NCBI RefSeq assembly: GCF_900079725.1 | Contig: NZ_LT599032.1 | Span: 432,948 to 496,947, forward strand | Origin: an uncultured Dysgonomonas sp. | GTDB taxonomy: Bacteria; Bacteroidota; Bacteroidia; Bacteroidales; Dysgonomonadaceae | Length of the DNA stretch: 64,000 nucleotides | Direction: 5' to 3' | Notes under the pieces: generated by a model | Databases searched by the model: none | What the model saw: the letters and a program-made list of their open reading frames with translations, nothing else | Told to the model about the DNA's origin: nothing | Program-made: the position numbers and the translations under genes | Part shown: one piece after another, positions 18,251 to 27,957 of the stretch | How the letters are laid out: each line of letters starts with the position of its first letter | Numbering within the stretch: position 1 is the first letter of the stretch

Positions 18251-19591
18251 TTATTTGCACACCAGGCAGTTACCACAACGTGCACTTTCTCCGCGGAAGC
18301 GTTTTTCAACCAGATCCTGCAATCTTTCTCTCAAACGTGGGATACGCACATGCTCCAAAACTCCCGCCGTAAACGCCTGCATCAACATCAGTTTTGCGGC
18401 ATCATATCCTATACCACGCGAACGGAGATAGAACAGTGCTTCTTCGTCCAGTTGCCCTGTTGTGAGACCGTGAGAACATTTTACGTCATCAGCATATATC
18501 TCGAGCTGGGGCTTAGCATACATTTTTGCATTGGGCGATATACAAAGATTGTTATTAGACTGGTATGCCATTGTTTTCTGAGCATCTTTCTCTACCAGAA
18601 TACGACCACAAAAAGAGCCTTTAGCTTCGTCCTGCAATACATATTTAAACAACTGAGTACTTGTACAGTGAGGTTTGGCATGATCGAGAAACGCAAAATT
18701 ATCTACATATTGCTGCCTGTCGGCAATAACCATCCCGCATACATACGCTTCGGCATGCTCCCCGTTTAGCTTTACATTATAATTGTTACGGCTCACACCT
18801 GTATTCAACGTCATATTGTTTACCAATACATTCGAAGAACCCTCTTGAAGCACAAATGTATTTGTCAGACGTGTCACCTTATCCGAGTTTTCTTCCAAGT
18901 CGTAACAGTCAACAATCGCATTACGCCCGGCATATATCTCCGTTACCTGAGTAGCCAAAAAGTGTGATTCGTCCACTGTATGGTCACAGATAAGCAATTT
19001 CACCTGAGCATCGTCCTCCGCAATAATCAGTATACGGCGATTTACAAGATAATTGAACTCACTTTTCAGTATATTAATTAATTGTATAGGCTCTTCAACA
19101 ACCACCCCCTTAGGCACATATATTGCCAGCCCATCCTGAGCAAACATCGTATTAAAGGCAATAATACCATTGTTATTCACATCTGCTATCTGCCCGTAAT
19201 ATTTACGACAAACTTCAGGCTTCTCCTCTGCAAACTGCTTCAAACTACCTACAAATACCCCCTTAGGATATTCTACCTTAGGACTATGTTCCTGATGAAA
19301 CAAATCATTGAGTACAAAGTACAGATTTGTTGTCATATTAGGGATTTCACATCTGAATGCCACATATGGATTTCCCTGAAATGGAACACGATTCAAGTTC
19401 AATCCGAAGTCAGGCATAAATTCTGCGGCAACATCCAGATAAAGATAATCTTCCAGTTTCTTTGTCGGAAAACCTTGTTTCTGAAAGGCTTCGAAAGCTT
19501 TATCGCGTTGACTATTCAATTCTTGTGCAGACTTAGAATCTATCTTATCCCTGTACTGATTAAATATGTCTATATATTGATTTTCTATCAT
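18251..19591 (-). CDS. sufD: Fe-S assembly scaffold protein SufD
   Basis: 446 residues, typical for SufD, with the beta-helix core and C-terminal motifs KCSHGLTTGQLDEEALFYLRSRG. It forms the SufBC2D scaffold with SufB and the ATPase SufC. Its start overlaps the sufC stop by one base (TAATG), indicating translational coupling. I considered SufB as an alternative, but the length and the N-terminal region (QGFPTKKLEDYLYLD) are SufD-like. Confidence 0.92.
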   Translation of the reverse strand: MIENQYIDIFNQYRDKIDSKSAQELNSQRDKAFEAFQKQGFPTKKLEDYLYLDVAAEFMPDFGLNLNRVPFQGNPYVAFRCEIPNMTTNLYFVLNDLFHQEHSPKVEYPKGVFVGSLKQFAEEKPEVCRKYYGQIADVNNNGIIAFNTMFAQDGLAIYVPKGVVVEEPIQLINILKSEFNYLVNRRILIIAEDDAQVKLLICDHTVDESHFLATQVTEIYAGRNAIVDCYDLEENSDKVTRLTNTFVLQEGSSNVLVNNMTLNTGVSRNNYNVKLNGEHAEAYVCGMVIADRQQYVDNFAFLDHAKPHCTSTQLFKYVLQDEAKGSFCGRILVEKDAQKTMAYQSNNNLCISPNAKMYAKPQLEIYADDVKCSHGLTTGQLDEEALFYLRSRGIGYDAAKLMLMQAFTAGVLEHVRIPRLRERLQDLVEKRFRGESARCGNCLVCK

Positions 19592-20352
19592 TATTCCTGA
19601 AATTCTTTAATAATCCAATCGTAACCTTTTTCTTCAAGCTCCAAAGCCAATTCTGCCCCCGCACTTTTTACAATACGCCCTTTGTAAAGAACATGTACAA
19701 AGTCCGGTTTGATATAATCAAGCAAGCGTTGATAATGGGTAATCACCACTGTTGCATTATCTTTGCGTCTCAGCTTGTTTACGCCGGCAGCAACAATGCG
19801 AAGCGCATCTATATCAAGCCCTGAATCGGTTTCGTCCAGGATTGCCAGTTTCGGCTCTAGCATAGCCATTTGGAATATCTCGTTACGTTTTTTCTCGCCA
19901 CCCGAAAAGCCTTCATTAACCGAACGTCCGGCAAGGTCTTTATCAAGTTCTACCAGTTCTCTCTTTTCTCTTATCATTTTTAGGAAGTCGGAAGCCGATA
20001 TCGGTTCTTGTTCCCTATGTTTACGAATTTCGTTTAGGGAGGCACGCATAAAGTTAGTCATACTCACACCGGGTATTTCCACAGGATACTGGAAGCTAAG
20101 AAAAAGGCCCTCACGCGCCCTGTCTTCGGGATCCATATCGAGTAAATCGTGTCCTCTGTAATCTATCTCTCCTTCTGTTACTTCAAAGTTAGGATTACCT
20201 ACAAGCACAGAAGCCAAAGTGCTTTTACCGGCTCCGTTAGGCCCCATTATTGCGTGGATTTCGCCTTCGTTAACTTCAAGATTCAATCCTTTAAGTATTT
20301 CCTTGCCTTCAACATTGGCATGCAAGTCTTTTATGTTTAATAAGTTTGCCAT
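19591..20352 (-). CDS. sufC: Fe-S assembly ATPase SufC
   Basis: 253 residues. Walker A GPNGAGKST, ABC signature SGGEKKRNEI, Walker B LAILDETDSGLD, and the H-loop VVITHYQRLLDYI are all seen; SGGEKKR is characteristic of SufC. It drives conformational change of the SufBD scaffold. It is the first gene of the visible operon: no sufB lies upstream, where most relatives have one. Confidence 0.95.
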   Translation of the reverse strand: MANLLNIKDLHANVEGKEILKGLNLEVNEGEIHAIMGPNGAGKSTLASVLVGNPNFEVTEGEIDYRGHDLLDMDPEDRAREGLFLSFQYPVEIPGVSMTNFMRASLNEIRKHREQEPISASDFLKMIREKRELVELDKDLAGRSVNEGFSGGEKKRNEIFQMAMLEPKLAILDETDSGLDIDALRIVAAGVNKLRRKDNATVVITHYQRLLDYIKPDFVHVLYKGRIVKSAGAELALELEEKGYDWIIKEFQE

Positions 20353-20381
20353 TATAAATTTTATGTTGTTTAAATAATCAT

Positions 20382-20412
20382 CTTAGTGTTCACTAACCCT
20401 TTTAACACTAAG
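20382..20412. promoter_or_regulatory. Inverted repeat in the sufC leader
   Basis: Perfect 9-bp inverted repeat CTTAGTGTT (20382-20390) / AACACTAAG (20404-20412), between the likely -7 box and the sufC start. Could be an operator or a leader hairpin; no regulator site is recognised. Confidence 0.45.
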
Positions 20413-20450
20413 AAACAATATATGTTCAAAGCCGAAGCGACTTACGGACA

Positions 20451-20458
20451 CAAAATTA
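20451..20458 (-). promoter_or_regulatory. Possible -7 box of sufCDS
   Basis: Reads TAATTTTG on the minus strand (TAnnTTTG), about 99 bp before the sufC ATG. Confidence 0.4.
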
Positions 20459-20530
20459 ATAAATAAAAAGCAAAATAGCTCGTTTATCACAAGCTATTAG
20501 TTATTTATTAAATCTATATCTCAGGGATAG

Positions 20531-21703
20531 TTATTGGTTTTCCCAGAAATAATTATCGTCATGACTGTAGTATGTAAGACTATCTCTATTCTTCAAGTAA
20601 TGATTTAAAGGAAGAAGGGCAACTTTGCAATTGTATTCCCGTGTCATATCCGTATTAATTTCACTTTTTGCTGAACGGTTAAACCAATATAGGTTTTTGG
20701 ACATATAACTATCAATATACATTTCTTTGGTATATTTTGTCTTATTATTCCAGTTTGCTTCCTCATTAATAAAAACCGGTAGCCCTTCTATAATGCGCGT
20801 CCTGACCTCTCTTATTCCCAACATATTTCCTTTTTCATCCTTTACCCATGCATTGAACGTAGGATCTATCCATATCCATTTATTTAGTACCGTTGAATAT
20901 ACTGAATTTATAACATGACAGTCCGGATCATCCTCATTCTTCGGCAAGCATGTTATAAAATAGGATTTAAAACCCATAGCCAGATAACATTCATTCAGAA
21001 ATATAGCTAATGCCCGGCAATTTATTCCTTTATCATTTTTCTTTACATATTCATAAAATGATATCGCAGTACGCTCTTCAACCGGAGGCATATAGCTTCC
21101 ATCGTGCCTGATAAGATTGTGCGACCAGGTCATCAAATTCAGTATTTTAGAAACTTCATTACCGTTTCCAGCTATAGAATCCAGATTGAAATACTCTTTA
21201 AGTTTCACTAGTTCTATATCTGCAGGCTGCTGATAAGTAAAAGCGGGTGGTTCTTTCATATATGAGCCTGACTGCTGAAGAATATAAACATAATCCCCCT
21301 TTTGACGAAGAGGTTCTAATAATTCCTTGAATTTCATTAAGTCTCTCAACGAATCTAAATCTGTATCTTTCTTTATATGAGCATAATTAACATAACCTTC
21401 TTTTATCGCATTTTCTAACGAGACTAGTGCTTCCGTTTCCTTTCCTGTCATGGCATAACAACATGCCAGATTGTAATAAATATCCTTGAGTAACCCATCA
21501 TAGTTTTTCTTTTCATCATTAGGCAACAAGCTATAGCGGTTTTCTATTCCCTTTAAGATAAAAATAGGAGAGTTATAATCTTTTTTCTTTATATAATCAG
21601 CCATTTGTTGATAATCTGCCTCTACAGATTTTTTAAAATCAGACTGCGCTTGTATAGCAATAGACAGAAAGGCTAAAATAAGAAAACTCAAGTACTTTTT
21701 CAT
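20531..21703 (-). CDS. Secreted transglutaminase-like protein with TPR region
   Basis: 390 residues with a signal peptide (MKKYLSFLILAFLSIAIQAQ). Residues ~65-115 look like a TPR (YYNLACCYAMTGKETEALVSLENAI). The C-terminal half carries the transglutaminase-like triad: Cys in GINCRALAIFLNECYLAMGF, His in DPDCHVINSVYS and Asp in KWIWIDPTFNAW. This fold in bacteria includes peptidases and peptidoglycan or protein crosslink enzymes; the actual activity is unknown. Expected in the periplasm. Monocistronic. Confidence 0.82.
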   Translation of the reverse strand: MKKYLSFLILAFLSIAIQAQSDFKKSVEADYQQMADYIKKKDYNSPIFILKGIENRYSLLPNDEKKNYDGLLKDIYYNLACCYAMTGKETEALVSLENAIKEGYVNYAHIKKDTDLDSLRDLMKFKELLEPLRQKGDYVYILQQSGSYMKEPPAFTYQQPADIELVKLKEYFNLDSIAGNGNEVSKILNLMTWSHNLIRHDGSYMPPVEERTAISFYEYVKKNDKGINCRALAIFLNECYLAMGFKSYFITCLPKNEDDPDCHVINSVYSTVLNKWIWIDPTFNAWVKDEKGNMLGIREVRTRIIEGLPVFINEEANWNNKTKYTKEMYIDSYMSKNLYWFNRSAKSEINTDMTREYNCKVALLPLNHYLKNRDSLTYYSHDDNYFWENQ

Positions 21704-21758
21704 AATTATTCTTTTAGTGTTTTATACATGACGCTGAAAGCTGTAAAATTGTAACAAC

Positions 21759-21790
21759 AAGAGGGACTTTTTACTAAAAAAATCCCTCTT
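21759..21790 (-). terminator. Hairpin downstream of exodeoxyribonuclease III gene
   Basis: Perfect 8-bp stem AAGAGGGA / TCCCTCTT with a 16-nt loop, 31 bp past the leftward gene's stop. The U-tract is poor, so termination is an inference. Confidence 0.5.
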
Positions 21791-21820
21791 CTTATATTTT
21801 TGCAATGCTTAAAGATATCG

Positions 21821-22585
21821 TCAAAAATCCATCTCCACTACTATCGGGCAATGATCCGAGAAATCTATCTCGCTTAATATTGCCGCCCCATTAAGACGAG
21901 GCTTAGCTTCTTCGGATATAATATGGTAGTCGATACGCCAACCCAGATTCTTTGCTCTGGCTCCGGCACGATAGCTCCACCAACTGTATTTATCGGAACT
22001 TTCGTCATATACCCGGAAGGTATCTATCAATCCTGTAGCAATATATTCATCGAACCATTGACGCTCCTCAGGCAAGAATCCTGAATCCTTGGTATGACGT
22101 TCCGGATGACTTATATCTATTGGTTTATGACAAATATTATAGTCGCCACAGATAAGTATCTGAGGCCTTTCTTTGCGTAGTTCATTTATGAAATTAGTGA
22201 AATCGGCAAGAAATTTCATTTTTATATCCTGACGTATATCCCCCATTGTTCCGGAAGGGATATAGACACAAATCACTGTCATATCACCATAATCGGCACG
22301 AAGCACCCTACCCTCTCTATCATACACCGGCATATCCATACCTGATTTTACAAAGTCAGGCTTCTTTTTTGTCAGAATACCAACTCCGCTATATCCTTTT
22401 TTCTCTGCGGAATGAAAATAATAATGATACCCCAATGATTGAATGGTCAATACATCTATCTGTTCTTCCATCGCCTTTATCTCCTGCAAGCAGAGTATAT
22501 CCGGCGATTCTTTTTCCATCCACTCGTATAGCCCTTTATTTACAGCGGCACGTATACCGTTAACGTTGTATGATATGATTTTCAT
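21821..22585 (-). CDS. xth: Exodeoxyribonuclease III (AP endonuclease)
   Basis: 254 residues, usual length. Motifs of the exonuclease-endonuclease-phosphatase fold in order: YNVNGIRAA at the N-terminus, the catalytic Glu in [18 protein letters not shown], the C-terminal RIDYHIIS and [10 protein letters not shown]. The enzyme cleaves at abasic sites and removes 3' blocks in base excision repair. ExoA and XthA names are both used in the phylum. Confidence 0.94.
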   Translation of the reverse strand: MKIISYNVNGIRAAVNKGLYEWMEKESPDILCLQEIKAMEEQIDVLTIQSLGYHYYFHSAEKKGYSGVGILTKKKPDFVKSGMDMPVYDREGRVLRADYGDMTVICVYIPSGTMGDIRQDIKMKFLADFTNFINELRKERPQILICGDYNICHKPIDISHPERHTKDSGFLPEERQWFDEYIATGLIDTFRVYDESSDKYSWWSYRAGARAKNLGWRIDYHIISEEAKPRLNGAAILSEIDFSDHCPIVVEMDF

Positions 22586-22616
22586 AGTTTATTAATCCAG
22601 TGGATTTAGCCAATTT

Positions 22617-23390
22617 TTATGTTAGTTTTATACCTTCGTTTTCTGCCGCCTTAACTTTCTTGAATAAATCGGAAGCAAAGACAAAATCATTGAAATCTTC
22701 GTTTGTCGAAGACATCACGTCGGCACTGGTACCCTGCCATTCCAGATTTCCCTCTTTGATATAGTTGATCCGCTCACCGATTCCCATCACCGAATTCATA
22801 TCATGGGTATTGATAATCGTTGTCATATTATATTCTTTTGTGATATCGTGTATCAGGTCGTCAATAACCAATGAGGTCTGGGGGTCAAGCCCTGAATTAG
22901 GCTCATCACAAAACAGATATTTCGGGTTAAGCGCGATAGCACGGGCAATAGCCGAACGTTTCATCATACCTCCACTTATTTCGGAAGGATATAGATGGCC
23001 TGAATCCGCCAGATTTACCCTTTCGAGACAAAATTGCGTGCGTTTTGCCTGCTCGGCTTTCGACATATCGGAAAACATCATCAACGGAAAGTTGACATTT
23101 TCGAATACTGTCATAGAATCGAATAAGGCAGACCCCTGAAATATCATACCCATTTCCTGACGTAATGCTTTTACCTCTGCCGCTTTCATTTTTGGAAGAT
23201 CCCGTCCATCATATAGTATCTGCCCGCTGGTCGGTCGCATCAGACCGACTAAGTTCTTGAGAAGTACGGTTTTTCCCGAACCACTCCGACCTATTATAAG
23301 ATTTGTCTTACCCGCTTCGAATACAATATTTATATCTTTCAGCACTTCGCGACCGTCGAACGACTTATCTAAGTTTTTTACTTCTATCAT
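22617..23390 (-). CDS. mlaF: MlaF-type ABC transporter ATPase
   Basis: 257 residues with Walker A GRSGSGKTVL, signature ISGGMMKRSAIARA, Walker B LFCDEPNSGLDP and the H-loop INTHDMNSVM; the SGGM(M/R)KR signature is typical of MlaF/Ttg2A. It powers retrograde or anterograde phospholipid movement across the envelope. Its ATG overlaps the mlaE stop by 4 bp. No MlaD (MCE) gene is in the window. Confidence 0.9.
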   Translation of the reverse strand: MIEVKNLDKSFDGREVLKDINIVFEAGKTNLIIGRSGSGKTVLLKNLVGLMRPTSGQILYDGRDLPKMKAAEVKALRQEMGMIFQGSALFDSMTVFENVNFPLMMFSDMSKAEQAKRTQFCLERVNLADSGHLYPSEISGGMMKRSAIARAIALNPKYLFCDEPNSGLDPQTSLVIDDLIHDITKEYNMTTIINTHDMNSVMGIGERINYIKEGNLEWQGTSADVMSSTNEDFNDFVFASDLFKKVKAAENEGIKLT

Positions 23391-24133
23391 GACATCATCA
23401 ATTGAGTGATTAATAAGTCCGACACGAGTACAAGAATACTACTCATCACTACAGAATCCGTGCTGGCTTTACCCACATCCAAAGAACCACCCCTGGCGGC
23501 ATAGCCATAAAAAGAAGCTACGGAAGCTATGATAAAAGCAAACACAATTGTTTTTAAAATCGCATACCAGACATAGAACTCTTTAAAGAACGATTGTAAT
23601 CCATATTGGAATGTATCGGCAGGCATTATCTGTCCTATTATACAAACTGCAAAACCACCAATAACGCCAAACACCATACTTAATACCACCAGCACAGGAA
23701 TGAAAGCCATTAATGCTGTAATTTTAGGAAGAATGATATAATTTGCAGAGTTTACTCCCATGATTTCAAGGGCGTCTATCTGTTCGGTTACCTGCATTGT
23801 CCCTATTTCTGAGGCAATATTAGATCCTACCTTTCCGGCTAGTATAAGACACATTATAGTAGACGAGAATTCCAGAATCAAAATTTCACGGGATACATAC
23901 CCCACTGTATATCGTGGCATAAAAGGAGAATCTATATTCAACTTAATCTGTACTACGATTACAGCTCCGATAAAGAATGAGATAATAATAACTATCCAGA
24001 TGGAATTTACTCCCAGTTTGCTCATTTCGGCAAAGAACTGACGAAAAAACACGTTCCACTTCTGAGGCCGGGTAAAGACCTTTTGCATGAGAAGCGTATA
24101 TCGTCCCAATTTTTCTAACAGAGATGTCAACAT
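23387..24133 (-). CDS. mlaE: MlaE-type ABC transporter permease
   Basis: 248 residues from the ATG at 24133 (MLTSLLEKLGRYTLLMQKVF). A longer frame to a TTG at 24175 exists, but a -7 box covers that codon, so the ATG is preferred. Five to six membrane helices and the family motif VGSNIASEIGTMQVTEQIDALEIMG (positions ~95-120, the EIGxM and EQIDAL core) identify MlaE. It is the inner-membrane channel part of the lipid transporter with MlaF. Confidence 0.92.
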   Translation of the reverse strand: MLTSLLEKLGRYTLLMQKVFTRPQKWNVFFRQFFAEMSKLGVNSIWIVIIISFFIGAVIVVQIKLNIDSPFMPRYTVGYVSREILILEFSSTIMCLILAGKVGSNIASEIGTMQVTEQIDALEIMGVNSANYIILPKITALMAFIPVLVVLSMVFGVIGGFAVCIIGQIMPADTFQYGLQSFFKEFYVWYAILKTIVFAFIIASVASFYGYAARGGSLDVGKASTDSVVMSSILVLVSDLLITQLMMS

Positions 24134-24172
24134 ATATTGATTATTTCTTTGTGCAATAATATAAAACTCCGA

Positions 24173-24180
24173 CAAAGATA
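24173..24180 (-). promoter_or_regulatory. -7 box of mlaEF
   Basis: Reads TATCTTTG on the minus strand, an exact TAnnTTTG match 40 bp before the chosen mlaE ATG and overlapping the alternative TTG start. Confidence 0.6.
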
Positions 24181-24378
24181 CATCTTTTTAATAAATGTAA
24201 GTTTGTATCATTCTAAAAATTCCCTAAGCATAGTAAACATAGGCTGCTGAATGAATTCGCTTTATTTATTATAAGATAAACAATAATCTGCTGAGACTTG
24301 TGTTGTGCGGCGAACAATCATCTTAGTAAAAATTAGTAGATATATGGCATAGATAAATATTTTTTCAGAGTGATATCT

Positions 24379-27300
24379 TTATTGGTTTTGATAATGATAA
24401 TCGTATTCCTGAATGGTTTTTCCATCTACATCTTTGGTTCGTTTCAGGCGACCGAAGGTATCGTACTCGTAATAAACAGTAGTACCGGATGGGTTTGTTA
24501 CCGTCAAGAGGCCAACAAGAGGCTGATAAGTGTAGGTGGTAACAAGGGCATCAGGTAATGATCGCTGTAGGCTGCCGTCCTTTAACTTTCCTTCGTTTGG
24601 TGTGGCTAGTGCGGACAGTGCATCTACACTATTTACTCCAAAAATAGAATTCAGAACCGCGGTAACTTCGGTTAGTGTAGCGTTCTTTATTTCCGCTATA
24701 GGATATCGGCCCGAGTATGACCAAAGATAAACGACTGGGAATGCAGCTTGTGGTACTATATTTTTTATATTGCCATAGCTATCATAAATCAGAGCAAATT
24801 TTTGCTTATAGCGATTATCTTTACTTATGATGGTATTAGGAGTATCCGGTGTATATTTACCATTAGTTCCTTTATTTGATAACTTAAAATCGGTAATAGC
24901 AATATTATCCTCCAAATGATCGACTGTAGATATCTGACCTGATATATTATAATTTAAAAATTCTCCTGAAATGATGTTTTCATTACGGTACACGATCTTT
25001 TCTATTGGAAAGGATGTCATATTCTTATTAAGCAGATCAGCAATAAAATTACCGGATAAGTAGTCTTCCGGATAAGTAGTCTGCTCTGTTAAAACCGTTC
25101 CATCACTTAGCTTTTTAATTTTTCTGCCAGTCGTATATTTATTCGGATTGTCATAGTAATATTCTGTTTCTTCGATCAGTATATCTTCTTTTTCCTTAAT
25201 ATATTCTACCTCTTTAATAAGCTGCATCACCCCTGTTTTCAGACCATTATATTTATGATAAAAGACTGCAAGATCGGCAAGAACATCTAAATAATGTCTG
25301 TTCAATCCGGTTATTACCTCAGGAATTTCATGCATCCATACTTTCTCCCTGAATATCTGAGCAGACTGATAATATGCATTATACACATACTTCTTTCTCT
25401 TTTGCCACTCATATTTATCTAAGCTGCTATTATATTTATAAATAATGACAGAATCCAGCATTCCCATATCCCATTCTTCTTGCTCGAACGGATAAGGATC
25501 AGTTGGTGAAGTATAAGCAGGTACATAATTCTTTAAATCGTATTTATATACTGTTTTGCCAGTTTCTTGCCCCATATCAGATTCATATTCAGAAACTTCA
25601 TTATAATTAACTGGCGAACCATTGCCAAAAGTCATCGCTTTGGTACTTGTTCCAAAAAAAACTCGCTTACGCTCTGTTTGAAAGAAGAATGATGGATTAA
25701 TATCTGACAAATAGTACTTTATAACCTGTTCTGTATAATCGGTTTTAGGATAAGAAGAAAATGAAGGCTCATCTCTTATTATACCTGTCCCATCTTCAGC
25801 TGGCCCATATTTATATATTTTTTCTTTAATCGGATTAGTATTTATTCCATCATAAAATTTTATTCGTTGTATCCTGTAACCTCCCGCACCTTTGATCTGA
25901 TTATCAAACCTGCTCCGGAATAAGTTTTGACCTACAATAAACTCGGTACTGCCTCCTGTCGGATACTTAATTTTCAGCAATGTGAAGTCCGGCCTGACAT
26001 TAAAGATATCACTAGATGTCTTTCCTAAAAGATGGTACCAAACATAAGGGTTGCTAATCGGCTCACACCCCCAAAAGGATTTTATCCCCCAAGGATTCTG
26101 CCCCCATTGTACATCTATATCTTGTTCTAAGTTGGCCATAGAGCCTGCACCTCCGTATTCGCCCCCCGGGTACCCCCCGTTATACCCCCAGAAGTCTGCT
26201 TCTACATATCCTTTCCTCTGATAGCCATAATGAAAAGAGTAAGTTTCATCATTAATTTTCAGCGTCTTTAATATCCTATTATAAAATTGGTCGCTATATA
26301 CCTGATTATTCCCTCCGCCTTCTTGTTCTAATGTAATTGCTTTTGTTACTTTTCCTTGATTATCTACAATTTTTATAGAAATCATTATTGAGTTATCTTT
26401 ATATGTAAACAATACTTTTCCTCCTCTGAACCGAATTTCATCAAGGTAATCCGAACTCATATACCAATAAGTCGCGGACGGGGAACCACCCACCGGATAG
26501 TCGGAAAAAGAATCTTCAAAAGCACCACCTGCATTCATCGTTTTCAGATCGTTCCCGAAGCCGGCGTAACGTTTCATCTTAGGTCCGATTATTTTCCAAA
26601 AAGGAGTTTCTTTTACCAACAAATAATTTCCACCATTACATTGACTATATCGGTCATCATAAGGCCCGGCATAATTTCGTTGATCATCATATAGTTCCAG
26701 GCGAGAAGTAAACTCTACAATGCTTCCCCCGTTAGGCTTATAAACCGTATTGTATACAAATTCGATCTCGTCTCCATTAGGGCTAACTATTTTTTTACAT
26801 TTCCATGCTATAACACTTTCATCATAATAATTTGTAGGTGTTCTGTAATCTCGTCCCCCGCCTTCGAATAAATATTTAGTTCCATCGGTATCTATGATTG
26901 TAAATACCCAAGGTTTCACCAATATTATTTTCACACCATCTAAAGGAACCGAAATGCATTTAATTTCATTTGGTTTATCTTTTACTCTTTGCAGATAAAA
27001 GGTTCCGCTCTTGCCGAGTATATTGTAATAATACTTATCCGATTCGCCGTCAATACCACCCATTCCACCGTCCACTGATAATTTCGATTTATATAGATTA
27101 TCTCTTATGACATCCTTATCGCTTCCCTGATCGTTATAATCGAAAGGGCCGGGATATGCAGGGACGTTGCAATATCCACCTGCTTTAAAATCATCTTTTC
27201 CATTTATACTCCTGCTGATCTGTATATTTGTATTCAAAGTCCATCCTGCTCCTGTAGATTCAGGGATTTGATTCGAGCGCATAAAATTGTCTATATGAAA

Positions 27301-27513
27301 ACTCAATTCGATAGGAATAATCTTATCTCCTGCCTTTAATGTATGTAGCGGAATTTTAATATCAGGAATTCCGGTTTTATGACTTACAGGATAATCTGTA
27401 TACCGCATTAAAGATGTTGCAGTGGGCATTTGTATATCAACTTTATCGTATTGAGAAAATACAGATAATGAACATAAAAACATTATTATTGCATATGCAG
27501 TATATCTTCTCAT
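24379..27513 (-). CDS. Large secreted Rhs/YD-repeat family protein
   Basis: 1044 residues with a signal peptide (MRRYTAYAIIMFLCSLSVFS). The N-terminal ~150 residues have the Bacteroidetes Rhs opening (TDYPVSHKTGIPDIKIPLHTL, GAGWTLN). The body is tyrosine/glycine-rich and the last ~60 residues hold YD repeats (TYTYQPLVGLLTV, YYEYDTFGRLKRTKDVDG), ending EYDYHYQNQ. Relatives in the phylum often end exactly this way and stand beside a second Rhs protein that carries the core and toxin tail; here only a remnant of such a partner is seen (29619-29945). Probably surface-exposed or exported. Whether it is a toxin carrier or a structural shell is not shown by the sequence. Confidence 0.8.
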   Translation of the reverse strand: MRRYTAYAIIMFLCSLSVFSQYDKVDIQMPTATSLMRYTDYPVSHKTGIPDIKIPLHTLKAGDKIIPIELSFHIDNFMRSNQIPESTGAGWTLNTNIQISRSINGKDDFKAGGYCNVPAYPGPFDYNDQGSDKDVIRDNLYKSKLSVDGGMGGIDGESDKYYYNILGKSGTFYLQRVKDKPNEIKCISVPLDGVKIILVKPWVFTIIDTDGTKYLFEGGGRDYRTPTNYYDESVIAWKCKKIVSPNGDEIEFVYNTVYKPNGGSIVEFTSRLELYDDQRNYAGPYDDRYSQCNGGNYLLVKETPFWKIIGPKMKRYAGFGNDLKTMNAGGAFEDSFSDYPVGGSPSATYWYMSSDYLDEIRFRGGKVLFTYKDNSIMISIKIVDNQGKVTKAITLEQEGGGNNQVYSDQFYNRILKTLKINDETYSFHYGYQRKGYVEADFWGYNGGYPGGEYGGAGSMANLEQDIDVQWGQNPWGIKSFWGCEPISNPYVWYHLLGKTSSDIFNVRPDFTLLKIKYPTGGSTEFIVGQNLFRSRFDNQIKGAGGYRIQRIKFYDGINTNPIKEKIYKYGPAEDGTGIIRDEPSFSSYPKTDYTEQVIKYYLSDINPSFFFQTERKRVFFGTSTKAMTFGNGSPVNYNEVSEYESDMGQETGKTVYKYDLKNYVPAYTSPTDPYPFEQEEWDMGMLDSVIIYKYNSSLDKYEWQKRKKYVYNAYYQSAQIFREKVWMHEIPEVITGLNRHYLDVLADLAVFYHKYNGLKTGVMQLIKEVEYIKEKEDILIEETEYYYDNPNKYTTGRKIKKLSDGTVLTEQTTYPEDYLSGNFIADLLNKNMTSFPIEKIVYRNENIISGEFLNYNISGQISTVDHLEDNIAITDFKLSNKGTNGKYTPDTPNTIISKDNRYKQKFALIYDSYGNIKNIVPQAAFPVVYLWSYSGRYPIAEIKNATLTEVTAVLNSIFGVNSVDALSALATPNEGKLKDGSLQRSLPDALVTTYTYQPLVGLLTVTNPSGTTVYYEYDTFGRLKRTKDVDGKTIQEYDYHYQNQ

Positions 27514-27647
27514 AGCACTATTATATTTAGTTGTCGTTTAATTAACACATCGCCCGAGTATAGATAATTGTGAGGACTATTCAATTGACAAAAACCGGGT
27601 AATGCCATCCACAGGGACAGCAAGAAAAGAGTCTGGGCAGGCTTCAT
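27510..27647 (-). CDS. 45-residue secreted leader ORF upstream of the Rhs gene
   Basis: ATG at 27647, stop overlapping the Rhs start by 4 bp (ATGA), so translation is coupled. It encodes a signal peptide (MKPAQTLFLLSLWMALPGFC) followed by QLNSPHNYLYSGDVLIKRQL. The mature stretch resembles the first residues after the signal peptide in the partner class of Rhs proteins, so it may be a truncated relic of one. No functional claim. Confidence 0.5.
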   Translation of the reverse strand: MKPAQTLFLLSLWMALPGFCQLNSPHNYLYSGDVLIKRQLNIIVL

Positions 27648-27937
27648 AGTTAAGATATTTAGTATTCGTCTTTAATTTATAATTTCAGGCACTTTATATA
27701 GAGGATGTTTCTTTCTTATTATATAGATAAATGTCATCTCCAGGCTTCACAAATAAAACATAAAAATAACATAATTTAGTCAATATTAAACATTCAAACA
27801 GTTTTTAATACAAAAATCACTGAGGTATTCCTTACTTTCAATTTAAAATCTAGTTTTATCTTAAAACATACGCTAACTAACATCCTGCACAGAAAAATAT
27901 AAATGATAAAGCGGAGATCTATTTTACAATAATATCA

Positions 27938-27945
27938 TAACTTTG
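27938..27945 (+). promoter_or_regulatory. -7 box (TAACTTTG) of thioesterase gene
   Basis: Exact TAnnTTTG match 13 bp before the ATG at 27958. The ~290 bp to its left (27648-27937) hold no gene. Confidence 0.6.
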
Positions 27946-27957
27946 CCGAAAAATAAG

